Assembly: GCA_937873155.1 (NCBI GenBank)
Contig: CALMVZ010000010.1
Span: 62,001-126,000 of the forward strand
Length of the DNA stretch: 64,000 bases
Origin: an uncultured Bacteroidota bacterium
Lineage (GTDB): Bacteria > Bacteroidota > Bacteroidia > B-17B0 > Aurantibacillaceae
Direction: 5' to 3'
Shown: positions 36,901-47,168 of the stretch, piece by piece
Position numbering within the stretch: the first letter of the stretch is position 1
How the letters are laid out: the number at the start of each line of letters is the position of its first letter
Notes under the pieces: generated by a model
Seen by the model: the letters and a program-made list of their open reading frames with translations, nothing else
What the model was told of the DNA's origin: nothing
Databases searched by the model: none
Position numbers and translations under genes: made by a program

Positions 36901-39719
36901 AGAATTTAGTTGTAACGATCAATAATTATGGCGTAACGCCAATAACCAACATTCCTGTTACTGTTATTGTTTCCGGTGCTGCAACACAAACCAGCAATGC
37001 AGTGTATACAGGAACGATCGCCCCGGCTTCTTCAGTGAGCTTTACAGTGGCTACATTGAACATGACAGCACCGGGAACTTATTCATTCAATTCATTCACA
37101 TCTTTGCCTGGAGACGGAAATGCGACCAATGATAACATGGCAACAGCAACAAGAACAAATGTTGCGCCCGTAGCATTACCGCAACAAGTAAATTTCACGG
37201 GTTTTACAGGAGCTAATTTAACTACTGTTTTCCCTAACTGGTATGAGGCTACAGGAGCAGTTGTTCCCGCTGGAACAACATCTACTTTCACTTATCAAAC
37301 CGGTTTAGGCGGTGTTGGAAATATTACAGCGCGGGTTAATCTTTTTGGTAATACCAAAAATGAATGGATCGTTGGCCCGAAATTCACTGCCGCAGCGAAC
37401 AGCGCAATTACTTTCGATGCAGCGGTTACAAACTGGAACAGTATCACAGTTGCTGACTTAATGGGAAGTGATGATAATGTACGCGTAATGGTTTCAACCG
37501 ATTGCGGTGTTTCATATGCACCTGTATTTACCGTCAGTGCAACTAACAGTTTATCAATTAACCTTACAAACTTCTCAGTTCCTCTAGGAACATATGCAGG
37601 TCAGGATATCATTGTAGCATTCCTTGCAAGTGAAGGAACAGTTAATGACGCTGAAGATTATGATTTCCATATCGACAATATCAATATTTTAAATGTGCCA
37701 TTACAGGATGCGGGTATTACGGCGTTAACATCACCGGGAACTACAGGTTGTTATGGTGCTTCTGAGAATCTTGTTGTAACGATCAATAATTTTGGCTCTT
37801 CCCCTATAACAAACGTACCGGTTACGGTTATTGTTTCAGGTGCTGCAACACAAACTTTGAACGCTGCTTATACAGGCACTATTGCTCCGGCTGCAAGTGC
37901 CAGCTTCACTGTTGGTACACTTAACATGACGGCCTTCGGAACTTATTCTTTTAACGCCTTCACTTCCTTGCCGGGCGACGGGAATAGTGCAAACGATAAC
38001 ATGGCCACTGCAACAAGAACTAATGTAGCTCCTGTTACATTACCACAACAAGTTGATTTCACCGGATTCACCGGAGCTAATCTTACAACGGTTTTTCCTA
38101 ACTGGTACGAAGCATCAGGAGCAACAATTCCTGTAGGAACTACTTCTACCTTCACTTACCAGACCGGTTTAACTGCTGTAGGAAATATAACTGCACGCGT
38201 TAATCTTTTTGGAAATACTAAGAACGAATGGATCGTTGGCCCGAAATTAACCGCATCTTCAAACAGTCAGTTAACTTTTGATGCAGCTGTAACAAACTGG
38301 AATAGCATAACAGTTGCAGACTTAATGGGAAGTGACGATATGGTGCGTGTAATGGTATCTACTGATTGCGGTTTTTCTTATGCTCCTGTATTTACAGTAA
38401 GTGCAACCAATAGTTTAGCAATTACATTCACTAAATTCTCAGTTCCGTTATCGGCTTACGCTGGTCAGGATATCATTGTTGCATTCCTCGCAAGTGAAGG
38501 AACTGTTAATGACGCAGAAGATTACGACTTCCATTTAGATAACATTAATATCTGTAATCTTCCGTCTGCCCCTGTTTCTCCTGCCGGTTCTGCAATTTGT
38601 AGCGGATCTACGGCGGCCATCAATGCTTCTACAGTAACCGGAACACCATATTGGTATAACGTTTCTGTTGGTGGTTCGGTAATATCTACATCAACTGTTT
38701 ATACAACACCTTCATTAACTGCAAACGCAACTTATTATCTGGCCGATTCAACCGGTTGTGGAATTGGTCCGCGTGCTGGAGTAACGATCACAGTTAATCC
38801 AACCCCAACCATTACTGCGGTCATAAGCCCGACTGCAATTTGTTCAGGCGGTTCAGCAACCTTAACTGCAGGCGGTGCGAATACTTATTCGATGAACGCC
38901 GTAAGTATACCTTCAGTTTCTGTGCTAACCCCATCTACATCTATAAGCTTCACTTTGTCAGGTACCGATGTCAATGGTTGTACGGCAAGTGTTTTTCCCG
39001 GACTTAATGTAAATCCAAACCCAACTGTAACACCCGTTTCAACTTCAAGCGCAGTTTGTGCAGGAAGTTCAGCAACGTTAACAGCAAGCGGTGCTAATAC
39101 ATATTCGTGGACAAGTGTTGGAACAGGATCAATGATCGTTGTTACACCAACAGCTAACACAACTTATACAGTTGAAGGAATTGATGTGAATGGCTGCATG
39201 GATGTTCAAATGATCTCAGTGAATACAAATTCATTGCCTGTAATGTCAGCAAATACAAGTGCAAGCGTGTTGTGTGTTGGTAGTTCAGCTACATTAACTG
39301 CAAGTGGCGCAAATACATATTCATGGACAGGAGTTGGTTCCGGTGCAAGTATTGTGGTTAGCCCGACAACCACTGTAACTTATACTGTTGAAGGAACTGA
39401 TGTGAATGGCTGTACGGATACTATCAGCATCCAGCAAGTTGTTTCTACATGTACGGGTATTCAAAATATCCCGGCGAATAGTAATGGTGTTAGTGTTTAT
39501 CCCAATCCATCTAACGGCTTAATTACTTTAATTGTAACGGATGCTACAAAAGCAATGTCTTTTGAAGTTTACGATGCAGTAGGTAAACAAGTTGTGCTAA
39601 AAGAGGTTACTACCAACGAAACGCAGATCAACCTTTCTGAATTAGCGAACGGTGTTTATTCATTCCGTTTAGTTAGTACAAATGGTTTTGTTTCCCAGGG
39701 TAAACTCATCAAGAATTAA
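33993..39719 (+). CDS. Giant T9SS-secreted surface protein, paralogue A
   Basis: This 1908-residue protein has a signal peptide (MKKIYTLILAFIFVGGIVRSQ), a beta-helix-like region of repeated NN.I/N.I motifs to about residue 640, then alternating CARDB-like (GCYG.SENLVVTINN.G) and choice-of-anchor-J-like domains (FTGFTGANLTTVFPNWYEA to DYDFHLDNINI). The anchor-J starts lie at residues 777, 1065 and 1353, exactly 288 apart. Ig-like repeats (CAGSSATLTASGANTYSW) follow, and a T9SS type A sorting domain (VYPNPSNGLITL to GKLIKN) ends it. It is probably a cell-surface or secreted adhesin. The next giant gene is its paralogue. Confidence 0.9.
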   Translation: MKKIYTLILAFIFVGGIVRSQVTVTGGVTLSYTTLGAAFSAINSGVHTGAITVDISASTTETASAVLNSSGTGGANYTSLLIFPSVDGVAVNGSTTTAAGRGVIELNGADFVTIDGDNPNTPGINRNLTIINNNTVTTNYTSGIRIATAAGTGFVDANNITIMNVIVNGSAVGLNIAGTTSTTGPQNTTFGIVTGPNGGAVIGSLSSVTTGMAAGMPANNLVISNNAINQCARGIAFLGNTTTPTTNSITITNNLIGANVALAGSWPYTSPVTTVYTKGIFLQGATGINISGNTIKNVMSYVATGITAMEFSTGTGAGGITIASNTITGISHNGVGSSTARAINLASTAATATYLVRSNIINNVQCNSATYPAGIYLNTTATSGIAENNQVSMVYNNQAGTSGVAGIDLSAGSNVTVRNNFIWDINEVMTGGGFSTTFGIYGIRVSSGTGHKILHNTVSLSGTPFGTGATLLSAALCIVNTSQTGMEVRNNVFSNTILSGAASNAHVCIYLPSTATSAMNLMLNNNAYYSGGTAAEQGIAQLGTTAGTNFYLASNFNASSTTPASNFRAFSSTLGNLTNDNSSFATTSAAPFISATNLHISNATYNPLESGAVVTTVTLDIDNDVRPGPIGSVNGGGTIPDIGADEFDGLVINTDLSAFGLASPVLPPSCYGPNQTVSVVIKNTGVSAIDFALNNATVTAFASGVNPQVFPNVVITSGTLVAGATQTVVMSTTYNMTTAGTYSFNGTATVAGDGNSSNDVMGVATRTVAPLVALPETVDFTGFTGANLTTVFPNWYEANGAAVPTPSATAWTSQTGLNAVGNITARVNLFSTIKDEWIVGPKFTAAANTQISFDAAVTNGASTTVGDIMGSDDMVRVMVSTNCGVSYTPIFTVSATNSLAVTFTNFVISLSAYAGQDIIVAFLAQDGPVDDIENYDFHLDNINIQNLAASDAGVSALVSPFTTGCYGSSENLVVTINNYGVTPITNIPVTVIVSGAATQTSNAVYTGTIAPASSVSFTVATLNMTAPGTYSFNSFTSLPGDGNATNDNMATATRTNVAPVALPQQVNFTGFTGANLTTVFPNWYEATGAVVPAGTTSTFTYQTGLGGVGNITARVNLFGNTKNEWIVGPKFTAAANSAITFDAAVTNWNSITVADLMGSDDNVRVMVSTDCGVSYAPVFTVSATNSLSINLTNFSVPLGTYAGQDIIVAFLASEGTVNDAEDYDFHIDNINILNVPLQDAGITALTSPGTTGCYGASENLVVTINNFGSSPITNVPVTVIVSGAATQTLNAAYTGTIAPAASASFTVGTLNMTAFGTYSFNAFTSLPGDGNSANDNMATATRTNVAPVTLPQQVDFTGFTGANLTTVFPNWYEASGATIPVGTTSTFTYQTGLTAVGNITARVNLFGNTKNEWIVGPKLTASSNSQLTFDAAVTNWNSITVADLMGSDDMVRVMVSTDCGFSYAPVFTVSATNSLAITFTKFSVPLSAYAGQDIIVAFLASEGTVNDAEDYDFHLDNINICNLPSAPVSPAGSAICSGSTAAINASTVTGTPYWYNVSVGGSVISTSTVYTTPSLTANATYYLADSTGCGIGPRAGVTITVNPTPTITAVISPTAICSGGSATLTAGGANTYSMNAVSIPSVSVLTPSTSISFTLSGTDVNGCTASVFPGLNVNPNPTVTPVSTSSAVCAGSSATLTASGANTYSWTSVGTGSMIVVTPTANTTYTVEGIDVNGCMDVQMISVNTNSLPVMSANTSASVLCVGSSATLTASGANTYSWTGVGSGASIVVSPTTTVTYTVEGTDVNGCTDTISIQQVVSTCTGIQNIPANSNGVSVYPNPSNGLITLIVTDATKAMSFEVYDAVGKQVVLKEVTTNETQINLSELANGVYSFRLVSTNGFVSQGKLIKN
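36324..38915 (+). repeat. Three 864-nt tandem units in T9SS protein A
   Basis: The anchor-J domain start (VDFTGFTGANL) recurs at 36324, 37188 and 38052, a period of exactly 864 nt. DNA words such as GAATGGATCGTTGGCC are nearly identical between units. The end given is three periods from the first start; the last unit grades into other repeats. Confidence 0.8.
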
Positions 39720-39738
39720 TTGATTTTTAATCATATTA

Positions 39739-39776
39739 AAACCCTGAAGCGTAATGTTCTGCTTCAGGGTTTTTTA
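39739..39776 (+). terminator. Terminator between giant gene A and the convergent gene
   Basis: Perfect 12-bp arms AAACCCTGAAGC/GCTTCAGGGTTT with a T run on + and an A run on the other side, so it can serve both convergent genes. Confidence 0.9.
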
Positions 39777-41198
39777 TTTACGGTATTCGATGAGGTATAA
39801 AGAAATAAAATTTTTGTAAACTGATTTATTCTCCGCTTCCAGGCTTTTAGTGATCCTATTATGAAGATTGGTATAATGTGATCTTTCTTCAGGGGATTGA
39901 ATTATTTTTCCTATAAGATTTGGGATCTCTTTTTCAAAAGCAAAAGGCAGATCAGGATCAGAAAGGAGGCGCTTGAACGAATTCAGTTTGGATTCCAGGA
40001 GCTGAATATTAGCAAGTAAATAATGAACCGTTAATTCCGATATAAGCGCAAGGTGATAAACGTCTTTTCTGAATTTCTCTGCACCCTTTAGAACGTAATT
40101 GATCTGTTTCAGCGCTTTCCTGTAATTACCGCCATGTATATTTATCAGTGAAAAACTGATATTGGCATTCAACCGCTCATTCATTGGTAACAGATCTTTC
40201 AGGTCGTTGTATTTCGATTCCAGTTCCGTAACTTCTTTGGTGTAATCAGGAATCTTACCTGATGAAATAATGATGTCTAATTTGATAAGAACACCTAAAG
40301 TGAAATACTCAGTGATCACATCAGCATTCTTGTTTTTAATAAATTCAAATCCTTTATTCTCAAGTTCGTCAATAAGCTTTTCAGCCTCATCATACATTTT
40401 ATTAAAAATAAGTGATATGCAAATGTTGCGGATGGATCTTAAATAATCGCCTGGATCTTTTTTAATAAGGTAAGGAAACTGATCATACAGGAATTTGGTA
40501 CGGTTGGCATAAAAATTCGCAGCAGGGTAATTTCCCTCTTTGATGGAGATAAAACCTTTTATCTTATTGAAAAGTACTTTAGCGGTTGGGCTAATCGCTT
40601 TATCCTCACTCTTTAATAAATTTGAACCCGACGTGTTTTTATCGCCATAGAAATAGGAGGTGGTAGATTCTAATTTAAAAGACGCCCAAAGTGTTTCGTA
40701 ATCTACAAGATTAAAATATTCTTTTGATAATTCTTCGAGTCTTTGTTTATCATTATGGAAATCTGTATTCAGGTAATCTACATCGGATGACTTTAATGCA
40801 TTCAATATCCGCATTTCTATCACTTCTATCTTTAAGAGATGGTTCTCGTGCGGATTTTGTTTCAGGATCTTATCGGTTATCTTATAAGCCTCTCTGTGAA
40901 ATCCTTTATTATAAAGCACGCGTGCCCTCCTGATGTATTGTTTTTCATCAGGCAGTATTGCATCCTGGTGAAATAAAAATAAAGCATCGAGTATCTTATA
41001 ATACAAGCGTGTTGTGTTTCCTTCTGTTATCTTTCTTTTAACTCCTTTAGGATTCTTGGCAATCCGCTGAAGTGTTTTAAGGTCAGTCAAACTTTTATTC
41101 GTTTCGTTTTTGTTGCTGAAAGTTTTGAGATAAAGGTTGCAGTATCTTTTCTCGGCACTATTTAACGTATTTAACAGGTGTAGGAGGGTGAGGCTCAT
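39774..41198 (-). CDS. Helical-repeat (TPR-like) protein of unknown function
   Basis: I do not recognise a named family for this 474-residue protein. It is almost entirely alpha-helical and charged, with TPR-like helix pairs (YIRRARVLYNKGFHREAYKITDKILKQNPHE; ISLIFNKMYDEAEKLIDELENKGFE; GGNYRKALKQINYVLKGAEKF). The N-terminal region (LLNTLNSAEKRYCNLYLKTFSNKNE) looks like a small helical domain. No signal peptide, so it is probably cytoplasmic. It sits convergent to giant gene A and divergent from giant gene B. A scaffold or regulatory role is possible but unsupported. Confidence 0.75.
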   Translation of the reverse strand: MSLTLLHLLNTLNSAEKRYCNLYLKTFSNKNETNKSLTDLKTLQRIAKNPKGVKRKITEGNTTRLYYKILDALFLFHQDAILPDEKQYIRRARVLYNKGFHREAYKITDKILKQNPHENHLLKIEVIEMRILNALKSSDVDYLNTDFHNDKQRLEELSKEYFNLVDYETLWASFKLESTTSYFYGDKNTSGSNLLKSEDKAISPTAKVLFNKIKGFISIKEGNYPAANFYANRTKFLYDQFPYLIKKDPGDYLRSIRNICISLIFNKMYDEAEKLIDELENKGFEFIKNKNADVITEYFTLGVLIKLDIIISSGKIPDYTKEVTELESKYNDLKDLLPMNERLNANISFSLINIHGGNYRKALKQINYVLKGAEKFRKDVYHLALISELTVHYLLANIQLLESKLNSFKRLLSDPDLPFAFEKEIPNLIGKIIQSPEERSHYTNLHNRITKSLEAENKSVYKNFISLYLIEYRK

Positions 41199-41413
41199 TT
41201 TATATCCCCGATTAAAAGTTGTTTATCGAAGCATAGAGTAAATATAGAGAATAATTATTGTATTAAAGTTGTAAAAATATTATGTCATAAATATGTGTAA
41301 ATCAGTTAATTAAGTGTTGAATATTTAATTTTGAAACGTAATTAAAATAAGAATTATGTAACAGTAAATAGTAGTGTTTCCCGAAATTTGTAGGACTATA
41401 ACTTACAAAAAAA

Positions 41414-44400
41414 ATGAAAAAACAATTACAGTTCATTACAGCTCTGCTGTTTATCACAGCATCTTTATTTTCGCAAGTAAATGTTTCCGGCGGTTCAACT
41501 GCTACTTATTCTACTGTTAATGCAGCATTCGCAGCAATTAACGCGGGAACACATTTCGGTGCGATCACAATTAGTGTAACGGCCAGCACATCTGAGCCCG
41601 CAACACCAACACCTTTAATGGCAAGCGGACAAGGTGCGGCTAACTACACTTCTATTAACATGAGACCAACTGTCGCAGCTACTATCAGCGGTGTTATGGT
41701 TACAGGTCGTGGTGTTTTAGAATTTGATGGTGTAGATAACTTTAATATCAACGGTGATATTCCCGGAGGCCCTGTTACACGAGATCTTACGATCTCTAAC
41801 GATGCCGCAATCACTGTAGCAAATACTGCAGCTATCCGTTTTATCGGAAGAGCAACAGGTGGTTTGGGAGCAACTACCAATACTGTACAAAACAGTATCA
41901 TTAGCGGTAATACTCCCGGTAATGATGGTTCGAGCGGGAGTACCGTAACCAGCAGTTATGGAATTTACGCAGGTGGTAACGGTACAACCTTAACAAGCGG
42001 GGGTACCGGAAATGATTATGATGATCTTGTGATCCGCAATAATCAGTTCAGAAGCGCTTATTTCGGATTATACATTGGTTGTCTTACAGCAGGTACAGGC
42101 GATAATAACCTTATCACCAATAATATTTTCGGATCGAATACTGTTGGTCAGACACTTTCTTTCAGGGGGATCTTATTAAATGGTGTAACTAACAGTACTG
42201 TTGCTTTGAACGATGTGGCGAATTTAAAAGTTACTACCAGTGTGTCTAACGCAGGTATTGAAGTTTCAGGCGCATCTTCAAATTCAGTTGTGATCTCAAG
42301 AAATAAAGTTTATGAGATGGCATCGTCAAGCACAGGCGGCTGGGGATGTTATGGTATCAGTTTAGCCGGTGGTACAAATCACCAGGTTATCAATAACGTG
42401 ATCTATGATATCGTTACTACTAATTACTCATCAACAAGTCAAACCTTTAATGCATTTGGTATCCGCCTTTCTTCCGGAACAGGTCACCAGATCTATTATA
42501 ACAGTGTGAACATGTTCGGCAGTTACACAATGGGTAATACTACAGCAGCATCTGCTGCTTTTGTAGTTACTACTACTGGTGTAACCGGTCTTGATATCAG
42601 GAATAACATTTTCAATAATAAAATGACCTCTACTGCTGCAACCAGAAAATTCATGGCTGTATGGTTCCCTACATCTTATAATTTTGCTAACGCTAATTTA
42701 GAACGCAATGCTTATACGGTTACTAATGACCCTGAGCATTTTGTTGGAAAGATCGGAATCACAAACGGAGTGAATGAGTTCGCTAATTTATCAGCATGGC
42801 AAGCCGTTTCACAAGTTGGTAATCCATCAAACGATGTGAATTCAGTTCCCCCTGCAAATTCACCGGCTCCTTTCGTTGCCGATAATAATTTAACCTTTGC
42901 AACTAACGCTGTAACGCCAATCGAATCAGGTGCTATATTAATTCCGGCATTAGGAACTAATATCGATCATAACGGAGCTGTGCGTCCTTTATCCGGAACA
43001 AATCCAAACTTAAATCCTGATATGGGTGCTTATGAATTTGATGGCCAGGCAGGGATCGCTTCTGACGCCGGAGTTCAGGCTATGGTTAGTCCTGTAAATG
43101 GCGGATGTTATACAGCTGCAGAAAATATTGTTGTTACTATCAAGAATTACGGAACTTCTGCGATCTCTAATATTCCTGTAACGGTTACAGTTTCGGGTGC
43201 AGCTTCTCAAACAACAACAAATACATATTTAGGAACTCTTGGTGTGGGATCAACTTTAAACTTTACAGTTGGTACTGTGAACATGACAGCAGCAGGTGTT
43301 TATTCTTTTAACGCAGCAACATCTTTAAGCGGTGATACAAATACACCAAACGATGCAATGTCTACTGAAACACGTACAGTTACTGCTGCGGTTGCATTAC
43401 CACAATCGGTAAGCTTCACCGGGTTTACAGGCGCTAACTTAACAACCGTATTCCCGAATTGGAATGAATCAGTCGGAGTAACTACACCTACAGGTGTTAC
43501 TTCAGCATGGACAAGCCAAACAGGATTGAATGGTGCAGGAAATATTACGGCACGTTTAAATATGTTCGGAACAGCCCGTAACGAATGGATCGTTGGCCCT
43601 AAGTTCCTGGCTACTTCAGCTTCACAAATTTCTTTTGATGCTGCTGTTACAAATTTCGCCAGCACAACTGTTGGTGATATTATGGGTAGTGATGATATGG
43701 TCCGTGTAATGGTTTCAACTGATTGCGGATTAACGTATTCTCCTGTTTTTACAGTGAGCGCTACAAATAGTTTATCAACTACATTTACAAACTTTGTAGT
43801 TAACCTTGGTTCTTATTCAGGACAAAATGTCATCGTTGCTTTTTTAGCACAGGATGGCCCGACTGATGACATTGAAGATTACGATTTTCATTTAGATAAT
43901 ATCAATTTATACACTGCATCTGCAACTGATGCAGGGGTTACAGCTTTAACAAGTCCTGCTATTGGAGGTTGTTATGGATCTGCAGAGAATTTAGTGGTAA
44001 CCATTAAGAACTTCGGTACATCTGCAATTTCGAATATTCCTGTTACAGTTACTGTTTCAGGTGCTGCTACACAAACTACAACAGGAACTTATACAGGAAC
44101 AATTCCTGTAAGCGGTACAGCCAGTTTCACAGTTGGAACACTGAACATGCTTGCAGCAGGAACTTATTCTTTTGATGCTGCAACATCTTTACCCGGTGAT
44201 GGTAATGCTACTAATGATGCAATGGCTCAAACAACCCGTACTGTAATGCCAACAGTTGCACTACCGCAAACGGTTGACTTCACAGGATTCACCGGCGCTA
44301 ACCTTCCTACCTTCTTCCCGAACTGGAGAGAAGGAAATACAGCAACCGTTCCTACAGGTACAACTTCATTATGGACCAGTCAGACAGGTTTGAACAGCGC

Positions 44401-47143
44401 AGGAAATATTACAGCACGTATAAACATGTTCACTACAACGCGTAACGAATGGATCGTTGGTCCGAAATTTACAGCTGCAGCTGCTACACAGATCACTTTT
44501 GATGCTGCTGTTACAAATTTCGGAAGCACAACTGTTGGTGATGCAATGGGAAGTGATGATAAAGTACGTGTAATGGTCTCAACAGATTGCGGCGTTTCTT
44601 ATACCCCGATCTACACCATAAGCGCTACAAATAGTTTATCAACTACATTTACAAACTTTACAGTCCCTTTAGGTTCTTATGCAGGACAGGATATCATTGT
44701 TGCGTTCTTAGCACAGGATGGTCCGACTGACGATCTTGAAGATTATGATTTTCATTTAGATAATATCAATCTGTATACCGCTGTTCCGGTTGACGTTGGT
44801 GTACAAGCATTGGTTAGTCCGGCCACAAGCGGATGTTATGGTGCTAATGAAAACATGGATGTGATCATCAAGAATTATGGAACAGGTTCTGTTTCAAATA
44901 TTCCTGTGACCATTGTTGTTTCAGGTGCCACTTCACAAACCTCTACTGCAACTTATACAGGAACGATCACCGGAGGAGGTACTGCTAACTTTACCGTTGC
45001 TACTGTAAATATGCTTACACCGGGTGTATACTCTTTCAAAGCGTATACAACTTTAACCGGCGATGCTGTTTTAGTAAATGACACAATGCCGGTAGTTACA
45101 CGTACAGTTGTTGCTCCGGTATCTATTCCGCAAACAGTAGACTTTACAGGATTTACCGGCGCTAATTTGCCAACTCCTTTCCCGAATTGGAAAGAAGCAA
45201 CAGGAGCAACGGTTCCTACAGGTACAACTTCTTTGTGGACAAGCCAAACCGGTTTGAATGCGGCTGGAAATATTACTGCTCGGATCAATTTATATACTAC
45301 TACACGTAACGAATGGATAGTCGGTCCGAAATTCTCAGCTACTTCTGCAACGCAACTTTCATTTGACGCTGCGGTTACAGATTGGAATAGTATTACTATG
45401 GCTGCCAATATGGGAAGCGATGATAAAGTACGTGTGATGGTTTCTACAGATTGCGGTTTGACTTATTTACCGATCTATACTGTTAGCGCTACAAATAGTT
45501 TAACTACATCATTCACTAATTTTAGCATCCCATTAGGTGCTTATGCAGGACAAGATATTATTGTAGCGTTCTTAGCGCAGGATGGCCCTGTTGATGATAT
45601 TGAAGATTACGATTTCCATTTAGAGAACATTAATATCTTTATGGGATCAGCAACTGATGCGGGTGTATCTGCATTAGCAGCTCCAACAGCCACTTCATGT
45701 TATACAGCTGCAGAAAATGTGGTTGTAGATATTAAGAACTATGGTGTAGGTGCAATTTCAAATGTGCCCGTTACAGTTAATATTTCAGGGCCAATTCCTG
45801 CAGTAGTAACAGGAACTTATACCGGTTCAATCGGAGTTGGCGCAACAGTTACATTTACAGTTGGTACAGCTAACTTATCAGCTGCGGGTATCTATACTTT
45901 CGCTTCAGTTACAAGTTTAACAGGAGATGCAAACACATTCAATGATGCTAACACTTCTACAAGAACTGTAACACCATTGTTCACAGTGGCAGGAAATCCA
46001 ACAATTTGTGCGGGAAATTCAGGTACATTCACTGCTTCAGGTTCTGCTACTACTTATTCATGGAGTACAAGTGCTACCACAAATAGTATTGTAGTAAGCC
46101 CGACAGTAAATACAACTTATACAGTGACCGGATCAAATGCAACTTGTTCTTTAGTTCTAACCCAATCTGTAGCTGTTACTAATCCTACAATTACAGGAAC
46201 AGGTGCAATTGCTTGTGCTCCTTCAGGAACAGGAACTTTAACAGCAAACGGTTTCGCAACTGTTAACTGGTACGCAAGCCCAACATCAACAGTATCATTG
46301 GCAACAGGTAACAACTACGTACCACCTGCGGCATCTACAAGTACAACTTATTATGCAGAAGCACAATCTTCAGCTACAGGCAGCATCCAAACTTTATTTT
46401 CAGGCGGAAATGGTTGCGGTGGTGGAAATATGTTCGATATCACGCCAACTGCGGGTCCAATACAAATTGATAGTTTAGATGTGAATACATCGGTAGCTAT
46501 GACCAGCACATTTAACGTGATCGTATACTATAAAACAGGTGGTTATTTAGGAAATGAAACAACCCCTGGTGCATGGACTGCATGGGATACTATCACTGTT
46601 ATGAGTGCAGGTGCAGGAAACCCTTCAAGAGTAAAATTATTTGCGCCGCTTTACTTACCTCCAAGTTTACATGCACTTTACATTAGCTACGGTGCGAATT
46701 ATACTAACGGAACAAATGCATACACTAATCCTGATCTGACAATTCAGACAGGTGCAGGTTTATGTTCTAATTTCGGTGGTGTGAATGCAGGACGTATGTT
46801 CAATGGTAATATCTACTATACTAAACCTGGTTGTACCAGCCCGCGTATCGGTGTAACATTAACTATCACACCTTGTACAGGAATTGAGCAATCAGCTGCA
46901 ACTTCTAACGGTGTTGTTATCTATCCAAATCCTGCAAAAGATGAGGTGAATGTTTTTGTATCATCTGTTTCTAAGCACACAAAACTTAAAGTATATAATG
47001 CGCTTGGACAACTTGTTCTTGCTGCAAACCTTAACGATAATAACACAAGGATCAATATTTCAGGTCTGAGTGAAGGAATCTATGTATATAGAGTAGAGGA
47101 GAACGAGTCGGTTATTAAACAAGGTAAATTAATAAAGGATTAA
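41414..47143 (+). CDS. Giant T9SS-secreted surface protein, paralogue B
   Basis: This 1909-residue protein shares the architecture of the upstream giant: signal peptide (MKKQLQFITALLFITASLFSQ), beta-helix-like N-terminal half, then four CARDB-like blocks (GCYTAAENIVVTIKNYG and variants) with three anchor-J domains starting at residues 665, 953 and 1241, again exactly 288 apart. A different C-terminal module (about 1490-1820, with GGNGCGGGNMFDITPTAGPIQIDSL) precedes the T9SS type A sorting domain (IYPNPAKDEVNVFV to GKLIKD). It probably arose by duplication from gene A or a common parent. Surface exposure is inferred from the sorting signal. Confidence 0.9.
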   Translation: MKKQLQFITALLFITASLFSQVNVSGGSTATYSTVNAAFAAINAGTHFGAITISVTASTSEPATPTPLMASGQGAANYTSINMRPTVAATISGVMVTGRGVLEFDGVDNFNINGDIPGGPVTRDLTISNDAAITVANTAAIRFIGRATGGLGATTNTVQNSIISGNTPGNDGSSGSTVTSSYGIYAGGNGTTLTSGGTGNDYDDLVIRNNQFRSAYFGLYIGCLTAGTGDNNLITNNIFGSNTVGQTLSFRGILLNGVTNSTVALNDVANLKVTTSVSNAGIEVSGASSNSVVISRNKVYEMASSSTGGWGCYGISLAGGTNHQVINNVIYDIVTTNYSSTSQTFNAFGIRLSSGTGHQIYYNSVNMFGSYTMGNTTAASAAFVVTTTGVTGLDIRNNIFNNKMTSTAATRKFMAVWFPTSYNFANANLERNAYTVTNDPEHFVGKIGITNGVNEFANLSAWQAVSQVGNPSNDVNSVPPANSPAPFVADNNLTFATNAVTPIESGAILIPALGTNIDHNGAVRPLSGTNPNLNPDMGAYEFDGQAGIASDAGVQAMVSPVNGGCYTAAENIVVTIKNYGTSAISNIPVTVTVSGAASQTTTNTYLGTLGVGSTLNFTVGTVNMTAAGVYSFNAATSLSGDTNTPNDAMSTETRTVTAAVALPQSVSFTGFTGANLTTVFPNWNESVGVTTPTGVTSAWTSQTGLNGAGNITARLNMFGTARNEWIVGPKFLATSASQISFDAAVTNFASTTVGDIMGSDDMVRVMVSTDCGLTYSPVFTVSATNSLSTTFTNFVVNLGSYSGQNVIVAFLAQDGPTDDIEDYDFHLDNINLYTASATDAGVTALTSPAIGGCYGSAENLVVTIKNFGTSAISNIPVTVTVSGAATQTTTGTYTGTIPVSGTASFTVGTLNMLAAGTYSFDAATSLPGDGNATNDAMAQTTRTVMPTVALPQTVDFTGFTGANLPTFFPNWREGNTATVPTGTTSLWTSQTGLNSAGNITARINMFTTTRNEWIVGPKFTAAAATQITFDAAVTNFGSTTVGDAMGSDDKVRVMVSTDCGVSYTPIYTISATNSLSTTFTNFTVPLGSYAGQDIIVAFLAQDGPTDDLEDYDFHLDNINLYTAVPVDVGVQALVSPATSGCYGANENMDVIIKNYGTGSVSNIPVTIVVSGATSQTSTATYTGTITGGGTANFTVATVNMLTPGVYSFKAYTTLTGDAVLVNDTMPVVTRTVVAPVSIPQTVDFTGFTGANLPTPFPNWKEATGATVPTGTTSLWTSQTGLNAAGNITARINLYTTTRNEWIVGPKFSATSATQLSFDAAVTDWNSITMAANMGSDDKVRVMVSTDCGLTYLPIYTVSATNSLTTSFTNFSIPLGAYAGQDIIVAFLAQDGPVDDIEDYDFHLENINIFMGSATDAGVSALAAPTATSCYTAAENVVVDIKNYGVGAISNVPVTVNISGPIPAVVTGTYTGSIGVGATVTFTVGTANLSAAGIYTFASVTSLTGDANTFNDANTSTRTVTPLFTVAGNPTICAGNSGTFTASGSATTYSWSTSATTNSIVVSPTVNTTYTVTGSNATCSLVLTQSVAVTNPTITGTGAIACAPSGTGTLTANGFATVNWYASPTSTVSLATGNNYVPPAASTSTTYYAEAQSSATGSIQTLFSGGNGCGGGNMFDITPTAGPIQIDSLDVNTSVAMTSTFNVIVYYKTGGYLGNETTPGAWTAWDTITVMSAGAGNPSRVKLFAPLYLPPSLHALYISYGANYTNGTNAYTNPDLTIQTGAGLCSNFGGVNAGRMFNGNIYYTKPGCTSPRIGVTLTITPCTGIEQSAATSNGVVIYPNPAKDEVNVFVSSVSKHTKLKVYNALGQLVLAANLNDNNTRINISGLSEGIYVYRVEENESVIKQGKLIKD
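43409..46000 (+). repeat. Three 864-nt tandem units in T9SS protein B
   Basis: Anchor-J domain starts lie at 43409, 44273 and 45137, again exactly 864 nt apart and alignable to the units in gene A. The end is three periods from the first start. Confidence 0.8.
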
Positions 47144-47168
47144 TCGTTTTTTTTGTTTGTTTAAAGGT

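Noticed and set aside
44953-45408. 151-codon and similar frames antisense to the T9SS giants
   Set aside because: They recur at the same place in each 864-nt unit and mirror the repeats; composition is that of reverse-complemented low-complexity coding DNA.
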